Source: Methylocystaceae bacterium
GTDB taxonomy: Bacteria > Pseudomonadota > Alphaproteobacteria > Rhodospirillales > Terasakiellaceae
NCBI GenBank assembly: GCA_013373205.1
Contig: JABXIG010000006.1
Span: 1-64,000 of the forward strand
Direction of reading: 5' to 3'
DNA length: 64,000 nt
This document shows, piece by piece, positions 43,220 to 52,544 of this stretch (positions are counted from its first letter, which is position 1; every line of letters begins with the position of its first letter). The notes under the pieces are model-generated. The model saw only the letters and a list, made by a program, of their open reading frames with translations, was not told the DNA's origin and made no database searches. The position numbers and the translations under genes are program-made.

Positions 43220-46200
43220 CCCAGATAAGGGGTGATATCCACCTCGTCAATCTGTTCAGGACGTAAGAACTTATTGGCATAGTCTTTATAAATTCCCGAT
43301 GTTAAGAACAGATCAAACAATTCCGCGTCGATATGCTGATCTTTCTTGAAGAAGCTTAAGATTTTAATCGACTCGCTTAGGGTCTTGGCTTTTTTATATG
43401 GGCGATCCGATGCGGTCAGAGCTTCAAAAATATCGGCAATCGCCATGATACGAGAGGGAATGGACAGGTCCGCTGCACTTAATTTGCGTGGATAGCCCGT
43501 TCCGATCATGGTTTCATGGTGGGTGCCGGCATATTCCGGCACACGTTTTAAATGATCTGGCAAGGGAAGCTGTTCCAGCATGGCGATGGACTGCATGATA
43601 TGTTCGTTAATCTTGAAGCGTTCTTCTTCATTCAATGTGCCACGCTGAATAGACAGGTTATAGACCTCGCCCTGATCATAAAGATTATCTGGCACATCTA
43701 GCTTAAAGCCCCGGTCGGCATAGAGTTCTTTGACACCTTCGTTGCGGGGGAAGACATGAAACGCTTTGTCATCCAACAGATATTCCAGACATTCGCCATG
43801 GGGTTCATCGACATATCGTTTGTCTTCTTCATGGGAGAGACCGACATGAATATCAAAATGACGTTTCCACTGAATTTGCGCGATTTTCTTTAAGCGTTCG
43901 ATGGAGGCATCGGACATGAATTCGCTGCCGACATTACATTCACCAATAAAGGCAAAATCATCGAAAAGCTGTTGTCTGGTGGTATCAAATTCTTTTGCGG
44001 CACTTGCTTCATCTGTACCGTCTGCTAGGGCTTCCAGATATGTAATGCGGGCATCGCGTAGCAAGACTTCAAAACGGGTGCGGACCTCGTGGATGCGGTT
44101 ATAGATGGTTTCCAGCTTGGTCGCTTTATCGACCACGTATTCCGGGGTGACCACCTTGCCACAGTCATGCAACCAGGCACCAATTTCAAATTCGCGCCAT
44201 TCATCATGGGTTTCAAAAGCAAAATCAGCAAAGCTGCCGTCTGTTGTCTCGCTGGCTTTTTGCGCTAACATGATGGCCAGTTCCGGTACACGTTCGCAAT
44301 GACCACCCGTATATGGGCTTTTTGCGTCAATTGCGCCTGCGATCAATTGGATCAAAGCATCCATCAGCTCTTCCTGTGCGGCTAGCAATTGCCGATTATA
44401 AAGCGAGGTTGACGCCTGCGCGGCCAGGGCTTCGACAAAAGGTTGGATATCCTGACCGAAAGCGACATATTCATCGGCATATTTTTCTTGTGCATTAATA
44501 ATTTGCAAGGCACCGATTACTGCGCCCCCTCTTGGCTTTAAGGGCACGGTCAAGATGGATTTGGACTCATAACCCATTTTTTCGTCAAACGCTTTAGGTC
44601 CAGTGAAATCGAAGCGTTTTGAACTGTGCACATCTGCAATATTTACCGATTCTTTGTTATGGACGGCATAGCTTACGACATTGCTTAAGTTGGGTTCCCC
44701 ATTTTCATGATAAAGGGGAATACCGGGGAAGTTGACTTTCTTGCCCGAGGTCCCACCATAAACCATGCCCAAGGTGTCATTTCTAAAAATCTTAAAGTCT
44801 AGTTCCTGATTATCATTGATGACATAAAGCGAGCATCCATCCGCATTGGTCAGATCTTTTGCCCCGATCATGACCATTTCCATCAGTTTATCACCGCTTT
44901 TTTCCGAAGACATGGAAATGCCAAGTTCCACCAGTCTGGACAGTTTTTCCTGTTCGGTTTTCAATGCTTCTGTTTTTTCACCCAGACTGGTGCTCATGTG
45001 CGAAAAAGACTGGATCAGATCATCAAATTCAACGATGCGCGATTCTTCAATCTTTTCTACATCAAAATTCAGGTTCCGCACTTGTTCAGCCGCAGCTGTC
45101 AAATCGGTTACTTTTTTCGATAATCGTGAAGCAAAGAGGAAAGAAAACGGAATAAATAAAAATAGGGTGGCAAGACTGACGATCAGGATGTTTTTTTGAA
45201 AAGCTGTGAAAAATCCGGAAAAATCCTGTGTCGGGGCCATAGTTGCCAGATAGAATTTTGTTCCCTGAATGGAAATAATATCCTTTTCGACAAAATAGGA
45301 ATTTTCCTCAAACTGGAATTCCTGCATTTTGTTGCTTTCCAGTTCTGTCCAGATCCATTTCAAGGGGATTAAAGCCGTGTCAGACAATTGGCTCAACGGT
45401 TTCATTAAAACGTCAGCTGATAAGGCAGGCGATAAGGCCAACACATGGTTATTCTGATCCAGCAGACCCAAAATACCATTTTCTGAAATTTGGATTTGGG
45501 CCAATTCTTCTGCTAAGCCATCAAGGGTTAAATCGACCCCATAGACCCCATCTGCGCCGTCAATGATCCGTGATGCTGTAATGCCTGGTTGTTGCAGGGA
45601 ATTAAACCAGTATGGTTCGGACAGGCTGGTGTCTTTCATTGTCAGGGCTGTTTTATACCACGGACGCTGTGACGGGAAATATTGGGGGTCGCGCTCTGTG
45701 TGCTGACCTAGCTTTTCCAGATTTTGGTCCAGAAATGCCCAATGTTGCAGACGTGGTGCCCCAGGGGGGATGGCGCGCACGATCCATGCGGTTTGATCCG
45801 GTGCCTTGTGCCGTTTCAGAATATTTTTATCACCGCGAACGGCAATCACCTGAAAAAAACTATCGTCTTCAAATCCATAATACACGGAATAAAAAGAAGG
45901 GTTTTGTGCTAGAGTCTCGATTAGAAATGGCAGACGTGAAGCATCCAAAAACTGTTGGGGTAACGTCCAGGCCTGATCTTGTTTTGCCCCAATGGCAGCA
46001 TTGGTAAAGGCAAGGTTTAACAGGCTATTGACCGAGGTGAGCGCATGATTGGTTTTGCTGTCAAAAGACTGTTTCGCCAAATCATTGGAAAAATGTGATG
46101 TTGTTGTCCAAAAGAGGGAAGAAATCGACCCGCTGACCAAAATAACCATCAAAATCATGATGGCGATAATGCTGATTTTAAATTTTATCCGAAACTTCAT
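43216..46200 (-). CDS. Cache-HAMP-GAF-HD-GYP sensor protein
   Basis: About 994 aa. Order: N-terminal membrane helix, a large periplasmic Cache-type domain (about 35-335), second membrane helix, HAMP linker (about 355-415), GAF (430-620), and a C-terminal HD domain. The HD motifs are GGHCERVPELA, HDCGKVVTPEYVVDKAT, HHETMIGTGYPRKL and ADIFEALTASDRPY. About 215 residues separate HDCGK from HHE, much more than in a typical HD-GYP domain, and the aspartate of the canonical DGxGYP is isoleucine. It may degrade c-di-GMP or have another phosphohydrolase role. The start ATG follows a hairpin covering its ribosome-binding site. Confidence 0.9.
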   Translation of the reverse strand: MKFRIKFKISIIAIMILMVILVSGSISSLFWTTTSHFSNDLAKQSFDSKTNHALTSVNSLLNLAFTNAAIGAKQDQAWTLPQQFLDASRLPFLIETLAQNPSFYSVYYGFEDDSFFQVIAVRGDKNILKRHKAPDQTAWIVRAIPPGAPRLQHWAFLDQNLEKLGQHTERDPQYFPSQRPWYKTALTMKDTSLSEPYWFNSLQQPGITASRIIDGADGVYGVDLTLDGLAEELAQIQISENGILGLLDQNNHVLALSPALSADVLMKPLSQLSDTALIPLKWIWTELESNKMQEFQFEENSYFVEKDIISIQGTKFYLATMAPTQDFSGFFTAFQKNILIVSLATLFLFIPFSFLFASRLSKKVTDLTAAAEQVRNLNFDVEKIEESRIVEFDDLIQSFSHMSTSLGEKTEALKTEQEKLSRLVELGISMSSEKSGDKLMEMVMIGAKDLTNADGCSLYVINDNQELDFKIFRNDTLGMVYGGTSGKKVNFPGIPLYHENGEPNLSNVVSYAVHNKESVNIADVHSSKRFDFTGPKAFDEKMGYESKSILTVPLKPRGGAVIGALQIINAQEKYADEYVAFGQDIQPFVEALAAQASTSLYNRQLLAAQEELMDALIQLIAGAIDAKSPYTGGHCERVPELAIMLAQKASETTDGSFADFAFETHDEWREFEIGAWLHDCGKVVTPEYVVDKATKLETIYNRIHEVRTRFEVLLRDARITYLEALADGTDEASAAKEFDTTRQQLFDDFAFIGECNVGSEFMSDASIERLKKIAQIQWKRHFDIHVGLSHEEDKRYVDEPHGECLEYLLDDKAFHVFPRNEGVKELYADRGFKLDVPDNLYDQGEVYNLSIQRGTLNEEERFKINEHIMQSIAMLEQLPLPDHLKRVPEYAGTHHETMIGTGYPRKLSAADLSIPSRIMAIADIFEALTASDRPYKKAKTLSESIKILSFFKKDQHIDAELFDLFLTSGIYKDYANKFLRPEQIDEVDITPYLG

Positions 46201-46206
46201 ATGCCC

Positions 46207-46236
46207 CACGCTCCCTACAAACGTATAGGGAGCGTG
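46207..46236 (-). promoter_or_regulatory. Hairpin over the ribosome-binding site of the HD-GYP gene
   Basis: An 11-bp perfect stem (CACGCTCCCTA / TAGGGAGCGTG) with an 8-base loop lies 6 bases before the ATG. On the mRNA the 3' arm contains AGGGAG, the best Shine-Dalgarno candidate, so the hairpin may limit translation. Confidence 0.55.
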
Positions 46237-46258
46237 AACTACATTCTGATAGGTGTAA

Positions 46259-46272
46259 AGTTAAATTTAACT
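46259..46272. promoter_or_regulatory. 14-bp palindrome between metZ and the HD-GYP gene
   Basis: AGTTAAATTTAACT is perfectly symmetric and flanked by TGTA/TACA. It lies 16 bases past the metZ stop. It could be an operator of the downstream HD-GYP gene; no regulator is known. Confidence 0.35.
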
Positions 46273-46288
46273 CTACATTGAAATTTGA

Positions 46289-47479
46289 TTATCCAAAGAC
46301 GACTTTTGATGCACGTACCAGATCGTCTTTCAAATCTTCGGCATCTTCCAGACCGACGGACAGGCGTAATAAACCATCACCAATGCCCAGGTGTTTCTTT
46401 TCAGCCGGGTCCACTTTGGAGTGAGTCGTTGTCGCCGGATGGGTAATCAGAGATTTGCTATCTCCAAGGTTATTACAAATCTTAATCAGTTCCAGTGCAT
46501 TTTCAAAGGCAAAGGCCTGTTTCTTGCTGCCGTCAATTTCAAAAGACACCATAGGACCACCACATCCCATCTGGTCCATCGCCAGTTTATGTTGGGGATG
46601 GCTGTGCAGGCCGGGATAATTTACTTTGCGAACACCCTTTAGGTTTTCCAAGAATTTGGCAACCAATGTGGCATTTTCACAATGTTTTTGCACGCGCATT
46701 TCCATGGTTTCCAGACCTTTAAGCTGGGTCCAGGCGTTAAACGGACTCATAGATGGGCCGGTGTTGCGGAAATACGGCATGATTTCGTCTTTGAGCAAAG
46801 CTTCGTCATTAAACAAAACCGCCCCGCCCATGGTCCGTCCCTGACCATCAATGTATTTTGTGGTGGAATAAGCGACAATATCCGCGCCGAATTCCAGCGG
46901 TTTTTGCAAAACAGCTGTGGCAAACACGTTATCCACAATGACGCGCGCACCAACTTTATGGGCCAGATCACAAACCGCTTTCAGATCGACGATCTCTAGC
47001 GTTGGGTTGCTGGGTGTTTCCAGCAGGATACAACGGGTTGGTTTGCTCAGGGCCGTTTCCCATTGGTTCAGGTCATGACCATCGACCAGTTCGGTTTCAA
47101 TGCCGAACTTGGGCAGGATAGTGTTGATAATGTGCAGGCAGGACCCAAATAACGCACGTGAGGCGACCACCCGGTCCCCGGCTTTTAATTGTGCCATCAG
47201 TGCCATATTAATGGCTGCCATGCCGGTGGCTGTGGCCAGGCAATAGTTTGCCCCCTCGATCATCGCCATTCGTTCCTCGAACATACCAACCGTGGGGTTG
47301 GCAAAACGGGAATATTGATAGCGTTTGATCTCTTCCTTAAAGGTTGCTTCTTGTTCTTCGGCTGTTGCGTAGATATAGCCGGATGTCAGGTACAGACCTT
47401 CACAGGTTTCATCAAAAGCAGAACGACGTGTACCGCCATGCACCAATTGGGTGCTTGTGCGCCAGGTCTTGTTGCTCAT
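46289..47479 (-). CDS. metZ: O-succinylhomoserine sulfhydrylase
   Basis: A PLP-dependent enzyme of the Cys/Met metabolism family that makes homocysteine directly from an O-acylhomoserine and sulfide. The 396-aa sequence has TQLVHGGTRRSAFDET, EGANYCLATATGMAAI, VIVDNVFATAVLQKPLEFGA and the PLP-lysine motif YSTTKYIDGQGR. MetZ rather than MetC/MetB is chosen from the N-terminal pattern RRSAFDETCEGLYLTSGY. It is divergent from tldD. Confidence 0.94.
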   Translation of the reverse strand: MSNKTWRTSTQLVHGGTRRSAFDETCEGLYLTSGYIYATAEEQEATFKEEIKRYQYSRFANPTVGMFEERMAMIEGANYCLATATGMAAINMALMAQLKAGDRVVASRALFGSCLHIINTILPKFGIETELVDGHDLNQWETALSKPTRCILLETPSNPTLEIVDLKAVCDLAHKVGARVIVDNVFATAVLQKPLEFGADIVAYSTTKYIDGQGRTMGGAVLFNDEALLKDEIMPYFRNTGPSMSPFNAWTQLKGLETMEMRVQKHCENATLVAKFLENLKGVRKVNYPGLHSHPQHKLAMDQMGCGGPMVSFEIDGSKKQAFAFENALELIKICNNLGDSKSLITHPATTTHSKVDPAEKKHLGIGDGLLRLSVGLEDAEDLKDDLVRASKVVFG

Positions 47480-47508
47480 GACTTTCTTCCTTTACGTAAC
47501 GTCAATTA

Positions 47509-47563
47509 AGGGGAATGCCTTTTACACCGTTGACGAATGCAGCACAAGAGGCCACATTCCCCT
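47509..47563. promoter_or_regulatory. Long-range inverted repeat between metZ and tldD
   Basis: AGGGGAATG and CATTCCCCT arms are separated by 37 bases in the 120-base divergent gap. They could form an RNA structure in the metZ leader or be paired protein sites. It does not match the SAM-II riboswitch pattern I know. Confidence 0.4.
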
Positions 47564-47599
47564 ATAAGACAACACCATTTAAAACTATAAGGCGAACCT

Positions 47600-49033
47600 A
47601 TGTCCGATTTTAAAGCCACCGATGATCTTTTTTTCACCCGTTTCGATCTGGATAAAGACCAGGTTCAAAAAAGCGTTAGTGAGGCGCTTGGCGGGGCTGA
47701 TGATGGGGAGCTGTTTCTGGAATATCGCCAAAGTGAATCGCTTGCCTTTGATGATGGCCGCTTAAAAAGTGCCAGTTTTGATACGGCGCAAGGGTTTGGG
47801 CTGCGATCTGTAGCGGGTGAAGCCAGTGGATATTCACATGCGGCCATCTTGGATCAGGCCGCGCTGGATCGTGCTTGCACAACGGTAAAAGCGGTTCATA
47901 GTGGTCACAGTGGTGTCATGGCCGAAGGACCGATTGGAACCAATAAATCCTTATATGTCGACGACAACCCGATCAATCTGGTGCCGTTCGAGAAAAAAGT
48001 CGCTTTACTCGAACAGATGGATGCTTACATGCGCGTCAAAGACCCACGCGTTAAACAGGCCACAGCCTCAATCGCAGGGACTTGGCAGGCTGTGCGTATA
48101 ATTCGTGCAGATGGGTCCGAAGCGGCTGATATCCGCCCGCTTGTTAGCTTGAATGTGTCGGTGGTTGTCGGTGTCGGTGATCGTATGGAAACCGGATCAT
48201 ACGGTATGGGCGGGCGCATGTCTTACGAAGACTATTTAAAGCCCGAAGTGTGGAAACCTGCTTGTGATGAAGCGTTACGTCAGGCCTTGGTTAATGTGGA
48301 TTCCATCCCTGCGCCGGCTGGTGAAATGCCCGTGGTGTTGGGACCGGGCTGGCCGGGAATTTTGCTGCATGAAGCGATTGGTCATGGCTTGGAAGGTGAC
48401 TTTAACCGCAAGAAAACCTCTGCCTTTGCCGGATTATTGGGGCAACGGATCGCTGCGCCCGGTGTGACTGTGGTGGATGATGGCACGATTGCGGATCGCC
48501 GGGGGTCTTTAACAATTGATGATGAAGGCACACCCAGCCAGAACACAGTCTTGATCGAAGATGGTATCTTGAAAGGTTATATGCAGGACCGCATGAACGC
48601 ACGCCTGATGGGGGTTGCCCCAACAGGAAATGGACGTCGTCAATCCTATGCCCACATGCCCCTGCCGCGCATGACCAACACCTATATGATGAACGGGGAT
48701 AAAGACCCGAAAGAAATTTTGGCAAGCGTGGATCGTGGTCTTTATGCGGTTAATTTCGGGGGCGGTCAGGTGGATATTACCAACGGTAAATTTGTCTTTA
48801 GCTGTACCGAAGCTTACATGATCGAAAATGGCAAAATCGGTGCGCCTGTCAAAGGCGCAACCTTGATCGGCAACGGTCCCGATTGTTTGACCAAAGTAAA
48901 AATGATCGGTAACGACATGGAACTCGACCCGGGCATCGGGACTTGTGGTAAAGATGGTCAAGGCGTGCCTGTCGGTGTGGGACAACCGACTTTGCTGATT
49001 GATCCGCTGACTGTGGGTGGGACGGATATTTAA
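47600..49033 (+). CDS. tldD: Metalloprotease TldD
   Basis: TldD pairs with TldE (PmbA) to degrade peptides and process modified peptides. The 477-aa protein carries the zinc-binding LLHEAIGHGLEGDF with HExxxH starting at H257, and later the third-ligand region GKFVFSCTEAYMIENGKI. LGQRIAAPGVTVVDDGTI is another family block. The partner gene is not in this window. A hairpin and T-run follow. Confidence 0.96.
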   Translation: MSDFKATDDLFFTRFDLDKDQVQKSVSEALGGADDGELFLEYRQSESLAFDDGRLKSASFDTAQGFGLRSVAGEASGYSHAAILDQAALDRACTTVKAVHSGHSGVMAEGPIGTNKSLYVDDNPINLVPFEKKVALLEQMDAYMRVKDPRVKQATASIAGTWQAVRIIRADGSEAADIRPLVSLNVSVVVGVGDRMETGSYGMGGRMSYEDYLKPEVWKPACDEALRQALVNVDSIPAPAGEMPVVLGPGWPGILLHEAIGHGLEGDFNRKKTSAFAGLLGQRIAAPGVTVVDDGTIADRRGSLTIDDEGTPSQNTVLIEDGILKGYMQDRMNARLMGVAPTGNGRRQSYAHMPLPRMTNTYMMNGDKDPKEILASVDRGLYAVNFGGGQVDITNGKFVFSCTEAYMIENGKIGAPVKGATLIGNGPDCLTKVKMIGNDMELDPGIGTCGKDGQGVPVGVGQPTLLIDPLTVGGTDI

Positions 49034-49045
49034 CAAAACATCTGT

Positions 49046-49103
49046 GTTCCTGTGCAAACAGGAACCTCTTTCTTCATAAAAAGGCCCCTGTTTACACAGG
49101 GGC
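49046..49103. repeat. Two short palindromes after tldD; the second is terminator-like
   Basis: GTTCCTGT...ACAGGAAC (49046-49065) and GCCCCTGT...ACAGGGGC (49084-49103) belong to the dispersed family. The second is followed within a few bases by six T on the plus strand, so it may terminate tldD transcription. Confidence 0.75.
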
Positions 49104-49123
49104 ACGTGTTTTTTAAGAAAGAT

Positions 49124-49423
49124 TTACTTGTTCAAATCATCCCAACGCACTTCTTCGCGGGCGATGGATTCTTCCATGATGTGACGATAGATCGACTCGG
49201 CCATATCCGGGTCCATGCCTTCGGCTTCGGCAAATCTGCGCACGCGTTCCACAATAAATTCAATGCGCGGGGGGATGCGCACATCAGCACGGGTTTCTTT
49301 GAATTGCGCGGCTTGCAGGACATAGCCGATCCGTTCTGCCAGTAAAGGCACGATGGTTTCATCCAGACGGTCGATATTATCGCGCACGTCTTGCAGGGAA
49401 TGGCATTTTACGGCTTTAGGCAT
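49124..49423 (-). CDS. Chorismate mutase (AroQ class)
   Basis: A 99-aa all-helical chorismate mutase: NIDRLDETIVPLLAERIGYV is helix 1 with the catalytic arginine region, and RIEFIVERVRRFAEAEGMD plus IYRHIMEESIAREE complete the fold. It converts chorismate to prephenate; a pericyclic isochorismate-pyruvate lyase activity is a less likely alternative. It lies downstream of gshA. Confidence 0.92.
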   Translation of the reverse strand: MPKAVKCHSLQDVRDNIDRLDETIVPLLAERIGYVLQAAQFKETRADVRIPPRIEFIVERVRRFAEAEGMDPDMAESIYRHIMEESIAREEVRWDDLNK

Positions 49424-49443
49424 AAGAAACTCGTCATTGTGAA

Positions 49444-50802
49444 TTAATAGGCGTGATCTTTGAAGACGTGATCAATATCACCTTTCCAGCGGGTTTCAAA
49501 CTCTTTGAGCATAATTTCTGCCTGAGTTTCACCTGATTCAGCAATAACATAAAGGGGATCAAGGAACTTGCTTTCATCCTGACCCTGCCCGTTTTTAAAG
49601 CCACGACGTTTCAGGCCGTCTTGGGCGATATCCAGAATATCAAGCGCAAAGTCACCGATGGTTTTGCCCTTAAATTCAGTATTAAGTGCTGTATAAGGCA
49701 CGCGTTCGCGCAAATATTCGTTATCTTCCAAGCTCCAGTCCTTAATCACCTGTTCGGCTTGATCAAGGGCATGTTCGTCATAGAGCAGTCCAACCCAGAA
49801 AGCGGGCAAGGCGCACAGGCGGCTCCAAGGGCCACCATCAGCACCGCGCATTTCCAGGATTTTTTTCAAGCGAACTTCGGGGAATGCCGTGGTCAGATGA
49901 TCTTCCCAATCGGCAATTGTTGCGCGTTCACCGGGTAGAACATCCAGCTTGCCAGCCATGAAATCTTTGAAGGATTTTCCGGATGCATCAATATATTGTC
50001 CGTCGCGATAGACGAAATACATGGGTACATTCAGCATATAATCGACGTAAGCTTCAAAACCGAACCCATCTTCAAACACAAAAGGAAGCGTGCCGCAGCG
50101 ATCCGGGTCTGTATCGGTCCAGATGTGTGAACGATAAGACAAAAGGCCATTGGGTTTGCCGTGCTTGAACGGTGAATTGGCCCAAAGCGCGGTGGCAATG
50201 GGTTGAAGCGCAAGCGATGTGCGGAATTTACGCACCATATCGCTTTCGCTTTCAAAATCCAGATTAACCTGAACCGTGCAGGTTGCCTTCATCATGTCCA
50301 GACCAAGGGTGCCGACCTTGGGCATATATTCACGCATGATTTTATAGCGGCCCTTGGGCATCCACGGGATGTCATCCACGGCCCATTTCGGCTGATAGCC
50401 CAACCCTAAAAAGCTGACATCGAGATCAGCAGCGACTTTTTTGGCTTGTTCAAGGTGGGTGCCGACTTCTTTACAGGTTTGATGAATATTTTCCAGTGGA
50501 GCACCGGATAATTCAACCTGCCCGCCCGGCTCCAACGTGACGGAAGACCCGTCATTGCCTTTCAGCGCGATGATATTGCCATTTTCTAAAACGGGCGTCC
50601 ATTCGTCAAATTGCGACATATCTTCCAGAAGGGCACGCACGCTTTTTTCGCCTTCATAAGGCAGTGTCTTTAAGCTTTTGGTGCAGAAAGCAAATTTTTC
50701 ATGTTCGGTACCGATACGCCACTCGGATTTGGGTTTGCAGCCACTGGCAATATAATCCACCAACTGGCTTTTATTTTCGATAATGGCTGTCTTGTCGCCC
50801 AT
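49444..50802 (-). CDS. gshA: Glutamate-cysteine ligase (plant/alphaproteobacterial type)
   Basis: Makes gamma-glutamylcysteine, the first step of glutathione synthesis. The 452-aa product has WRIGTEHEKFAF, LEPGGQVELSGAPLENIHQT and a KATCTVQVNLDFESESDMVR block, all of the GCS2/plant-type family. A longer frame starts 16 codons upstream inside rsmE, but the ATG after GGGGAAG is preferred. It starts 2 bases after the rsmE stop, suggesting an rsmE-gshA operon. Confidence 0.95.
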   Translation of the reverse strand: MGDKTAIIENKSQLVDYIASGCKPKSEWRIGTEHEKFAFCTKSLKTLPYEGEKSVRALLEDMSQFDEWTPVLENGNIIALKGNDGSSVTLEPGGQVELSGAPLENIHQTCKEVGTHLEQAKKVAADLDVSFLGLGYQPKWAVDDIPWMPKGRYKIMREYMPKVGTLGLDMMKATCTVQVNLDFESESDMVRKFRTSLALQPIATALWANSPFKHGKPNGLLSYRSHIWTDTDPDRCGTLPFVFEDGFGFEAYVDYMLNVPMYFVYRDGQYIDASGKSFKDFMAGKLDVLPGERATIADWEDHLTTAFPEVRLKKILEMRGADGGPWSRLCALPAFWVGLLYDEHALDQAEQVIKDWSLEDNEYLRERVPYTALNTEFKGKTIGDFALDILDIAQDGLKRRGFKNGQGQDESKFLDPLYVIAESGETQAEIMLKEFETRWKGDIDHVFKDHAY

Positions 50803-50803
50803 A

Positions 50804-51562
50804 TTATTCTTCCCCAAAGCGGTTGCGAAGTGGCTTTTGCCAGTCACCACACACCGATTGCCAACAACTGATGGCTGCTAAGGCAGCCGTATCGGCCCGT
50901 AAAATCCGCGGACCTAAACTGATGGGCGTAACAAACGGCAGTTTTCGCAAAAGGTCAAGCTCTGATGCTTCAAATCCACCCTCTGGCCCAGTCAAAAAAG
51001 CGTGAGGACCGTCTTTATGTGTGCGTAAGGCTTGATCGATAGGCTCAGCGCCGCCACGTTCATCTAACACAAAAAGTCGACGGTTTTCAGGCCAGTCTTT
51101 GATCAGTTGGGTCAAACTTACGGCTTCTTTGACATCCGGTATGTTAAGTCGTTCACACTGCTCAGATGCTTCGATCGCTTGGGCATGCAGTCGGTCCGTG
51201 CGGATTTTCGAAACGATGGTATGGCGCGTGATGACGGGCTGTAGACAAGACACCCCCAGCTCGGTCGCTTTTTCGATAATGAAATCTAGGCGCTGTTTTT
51301 TAATGGGAGCAAAGCATAGCCATAAATCAGGCATTTTTTCTGTGTCACGGGTTTTGCTGCCTACTTGCAAGACACACCGTTTTTTCTTGCTTTCTTGAAT
51401 GGTTGCAGCCCATTCACCGTCTAGGGCATTAAACAGAAGAACTTCATCGCCAACGTTTAAGCGCATGACATTATTAATGTAATGGGCCTGATCTGATGAT
51501 AGCTCAATTTGTTTATCGCCTGTGAGTTGGTCTTCGGCATAGAGGCGAATGGTGGTGCTCAT
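50804..51562 (-). CDS. rsmE: 16S rRNA m3U1498 methyltransferase
   Basis: A SPOUT-fold methyltransferase. The 252-aa protein has an N-terminal PUA-like domain (SSDQAHYINNVMRLNVGDEV) and the knotted SAM-binding core with FLTGPEGGFEASELDLL and SLGPRILRADTAALAAI. KKQRLDFIIEKATELGV is the other family block. It is followed closely by gshA. Confidence 0.96.
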   Translation of the reverse strand: MSTTIRLYAEDQLTGDKQIELSSDQAHYINNVMRLNVGDEVLLFNALDGEWAATIQESKKKRCVLQVGSKTRDTEKMPDLWLCFAPIKKQRLDFIIEKATELGVSCLQPVITRHTIVSKIRTDRLHAQAIEASEQCERLNIPDVKEAVSLTQLIKDWPENRRLFVLDERGGAEPIDQALRTHKDGPHAFLTGPEGGFEASELDLLRKLPFVTPISLGPRILRADTAALAAISCWQSVCGDWQKPLRNRFGEE

Positions 51563-51627
51563 ATGATATGTCCTGAATAAAAGTTACTTTCATCTATCGG
51601 ACATCTGGCCGCCAAGATCAATGGAAA

Positions 51628-52407
51628 TTACGGGCTAAAAAAGAGGACCTGATCTTCGGCTAGCTGCACGTACCCTTTTTCAACAATAGCTTTCATGGCT
51701 GAACGCAATTGCGGTAGATACTGGCTTAACGGGGATTTTTTGGCGATACCGAAATAGCCAGGATTTTCTTTTTTATATTTATAGCTGGCTTTTCGGATTT
51801 CTTTTCCCAGACGGTCTTTACGAATAAAGTAATCGGTGACAAGTTCGCTTCCTAAAAAGGCATCAAAGCGTTTGGCAGACAGCATTCTTAAGCCGTTACG
51901 TGTGCCGTTTACTTTTACTTTTTCAATAAGTTTATCCTGATCAAATTCAGGAAAATTGACCGATGCCCGGGTAACCCCGATTTTCAGGGTTTTCATCGCG
52001 TTATAGGTTGAAATATTGCTGGGGCCATCTTTGTGAACATAAAGTGCCTTGTGGACATAGCGTTGATAGGGCGGGGTGATGAAATAGACGTACCATTCAC
52101 GTTCCGGCTGACGCAGAAGCCCGGTTTTCATATCAAGTTGCCCCGTTTGCATCATCGCCAAACAGCGTTTTAATGGACAGTAATAATAATTAATGTGTAG
52201 CCGAATATCATGCTCGCTTGCGAGTTCTTCCTGCAAGGCGTTTAAAACCATTTTATCAATTCCGCCAACCAGATCACCTTTCTTTGTGATTTGCCATGGG
52301 GGGAAATGACTGAACCCGACTGTGATATTAAGTTCTTTTGCCTGGGCAATCTGCATGGTTATCCAGAGGCAAAATACCGTAAGTATTAAAAATGCTGCGC
52401 GTTTCAT
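51628..52407 (-). CDS. Periplasmic solute-binding protein (family 3), third orphan copy
   Basis: A 259-aa protein with a signal peptide ending near MQIAQA and a family-3 binding-protein body (FSHFPPWQITKKGDLVGGID, GVTRASVNFPEFDQDKLI). CPLKRCLAMMQTGQLDMKTGL parallels the blocks of the tandem copies at 10142-11759, though overall similarity is low. No permease is nearby. Ligand and role unknown. Confidence 0.85.
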   Translation of the reverse strand: MKRAAFLILTVFCLWITMQIAQAKELNITVGFSHFPPWQITKKGDLVGGIDKMVLNALQEELASEHDIRLHINYYYCPLKRCLAMMQTGQLDMKTGLLRQPEREWYVYFITPPYQRYVHKALYVHKDGPSNISTYNAMKTLKIGVTRASVNFPEFDQDKLIEKVKVNGTRNGLRMLSAKRFDAFLGSELVTDYFIRKDRLGKEIRKASYKYKKENPGYFGIAKKSPLSQYLPQLRSAMKAIVEKGYVQLAEDQVLFFSP

Positions 52408-52544
52408 TATCCCGGCTCGAATACGATATTATTCATTTTTTAGTAATTTTATACATTAGTATTAGAATAATGAAAGTAAAAATTACTCTTGCCAACTTGA
52501 TGGTGGCTTTTTCTTGTTCTTAAAACAGTGTATCAACGTCAATT

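Noticed and set aside
47509-47563. SAM-II riboswitch upstream of metZ
   Set aside because: The conserved SAM-II pseudoknot blocks are not visible; only an inverted repeat is present.
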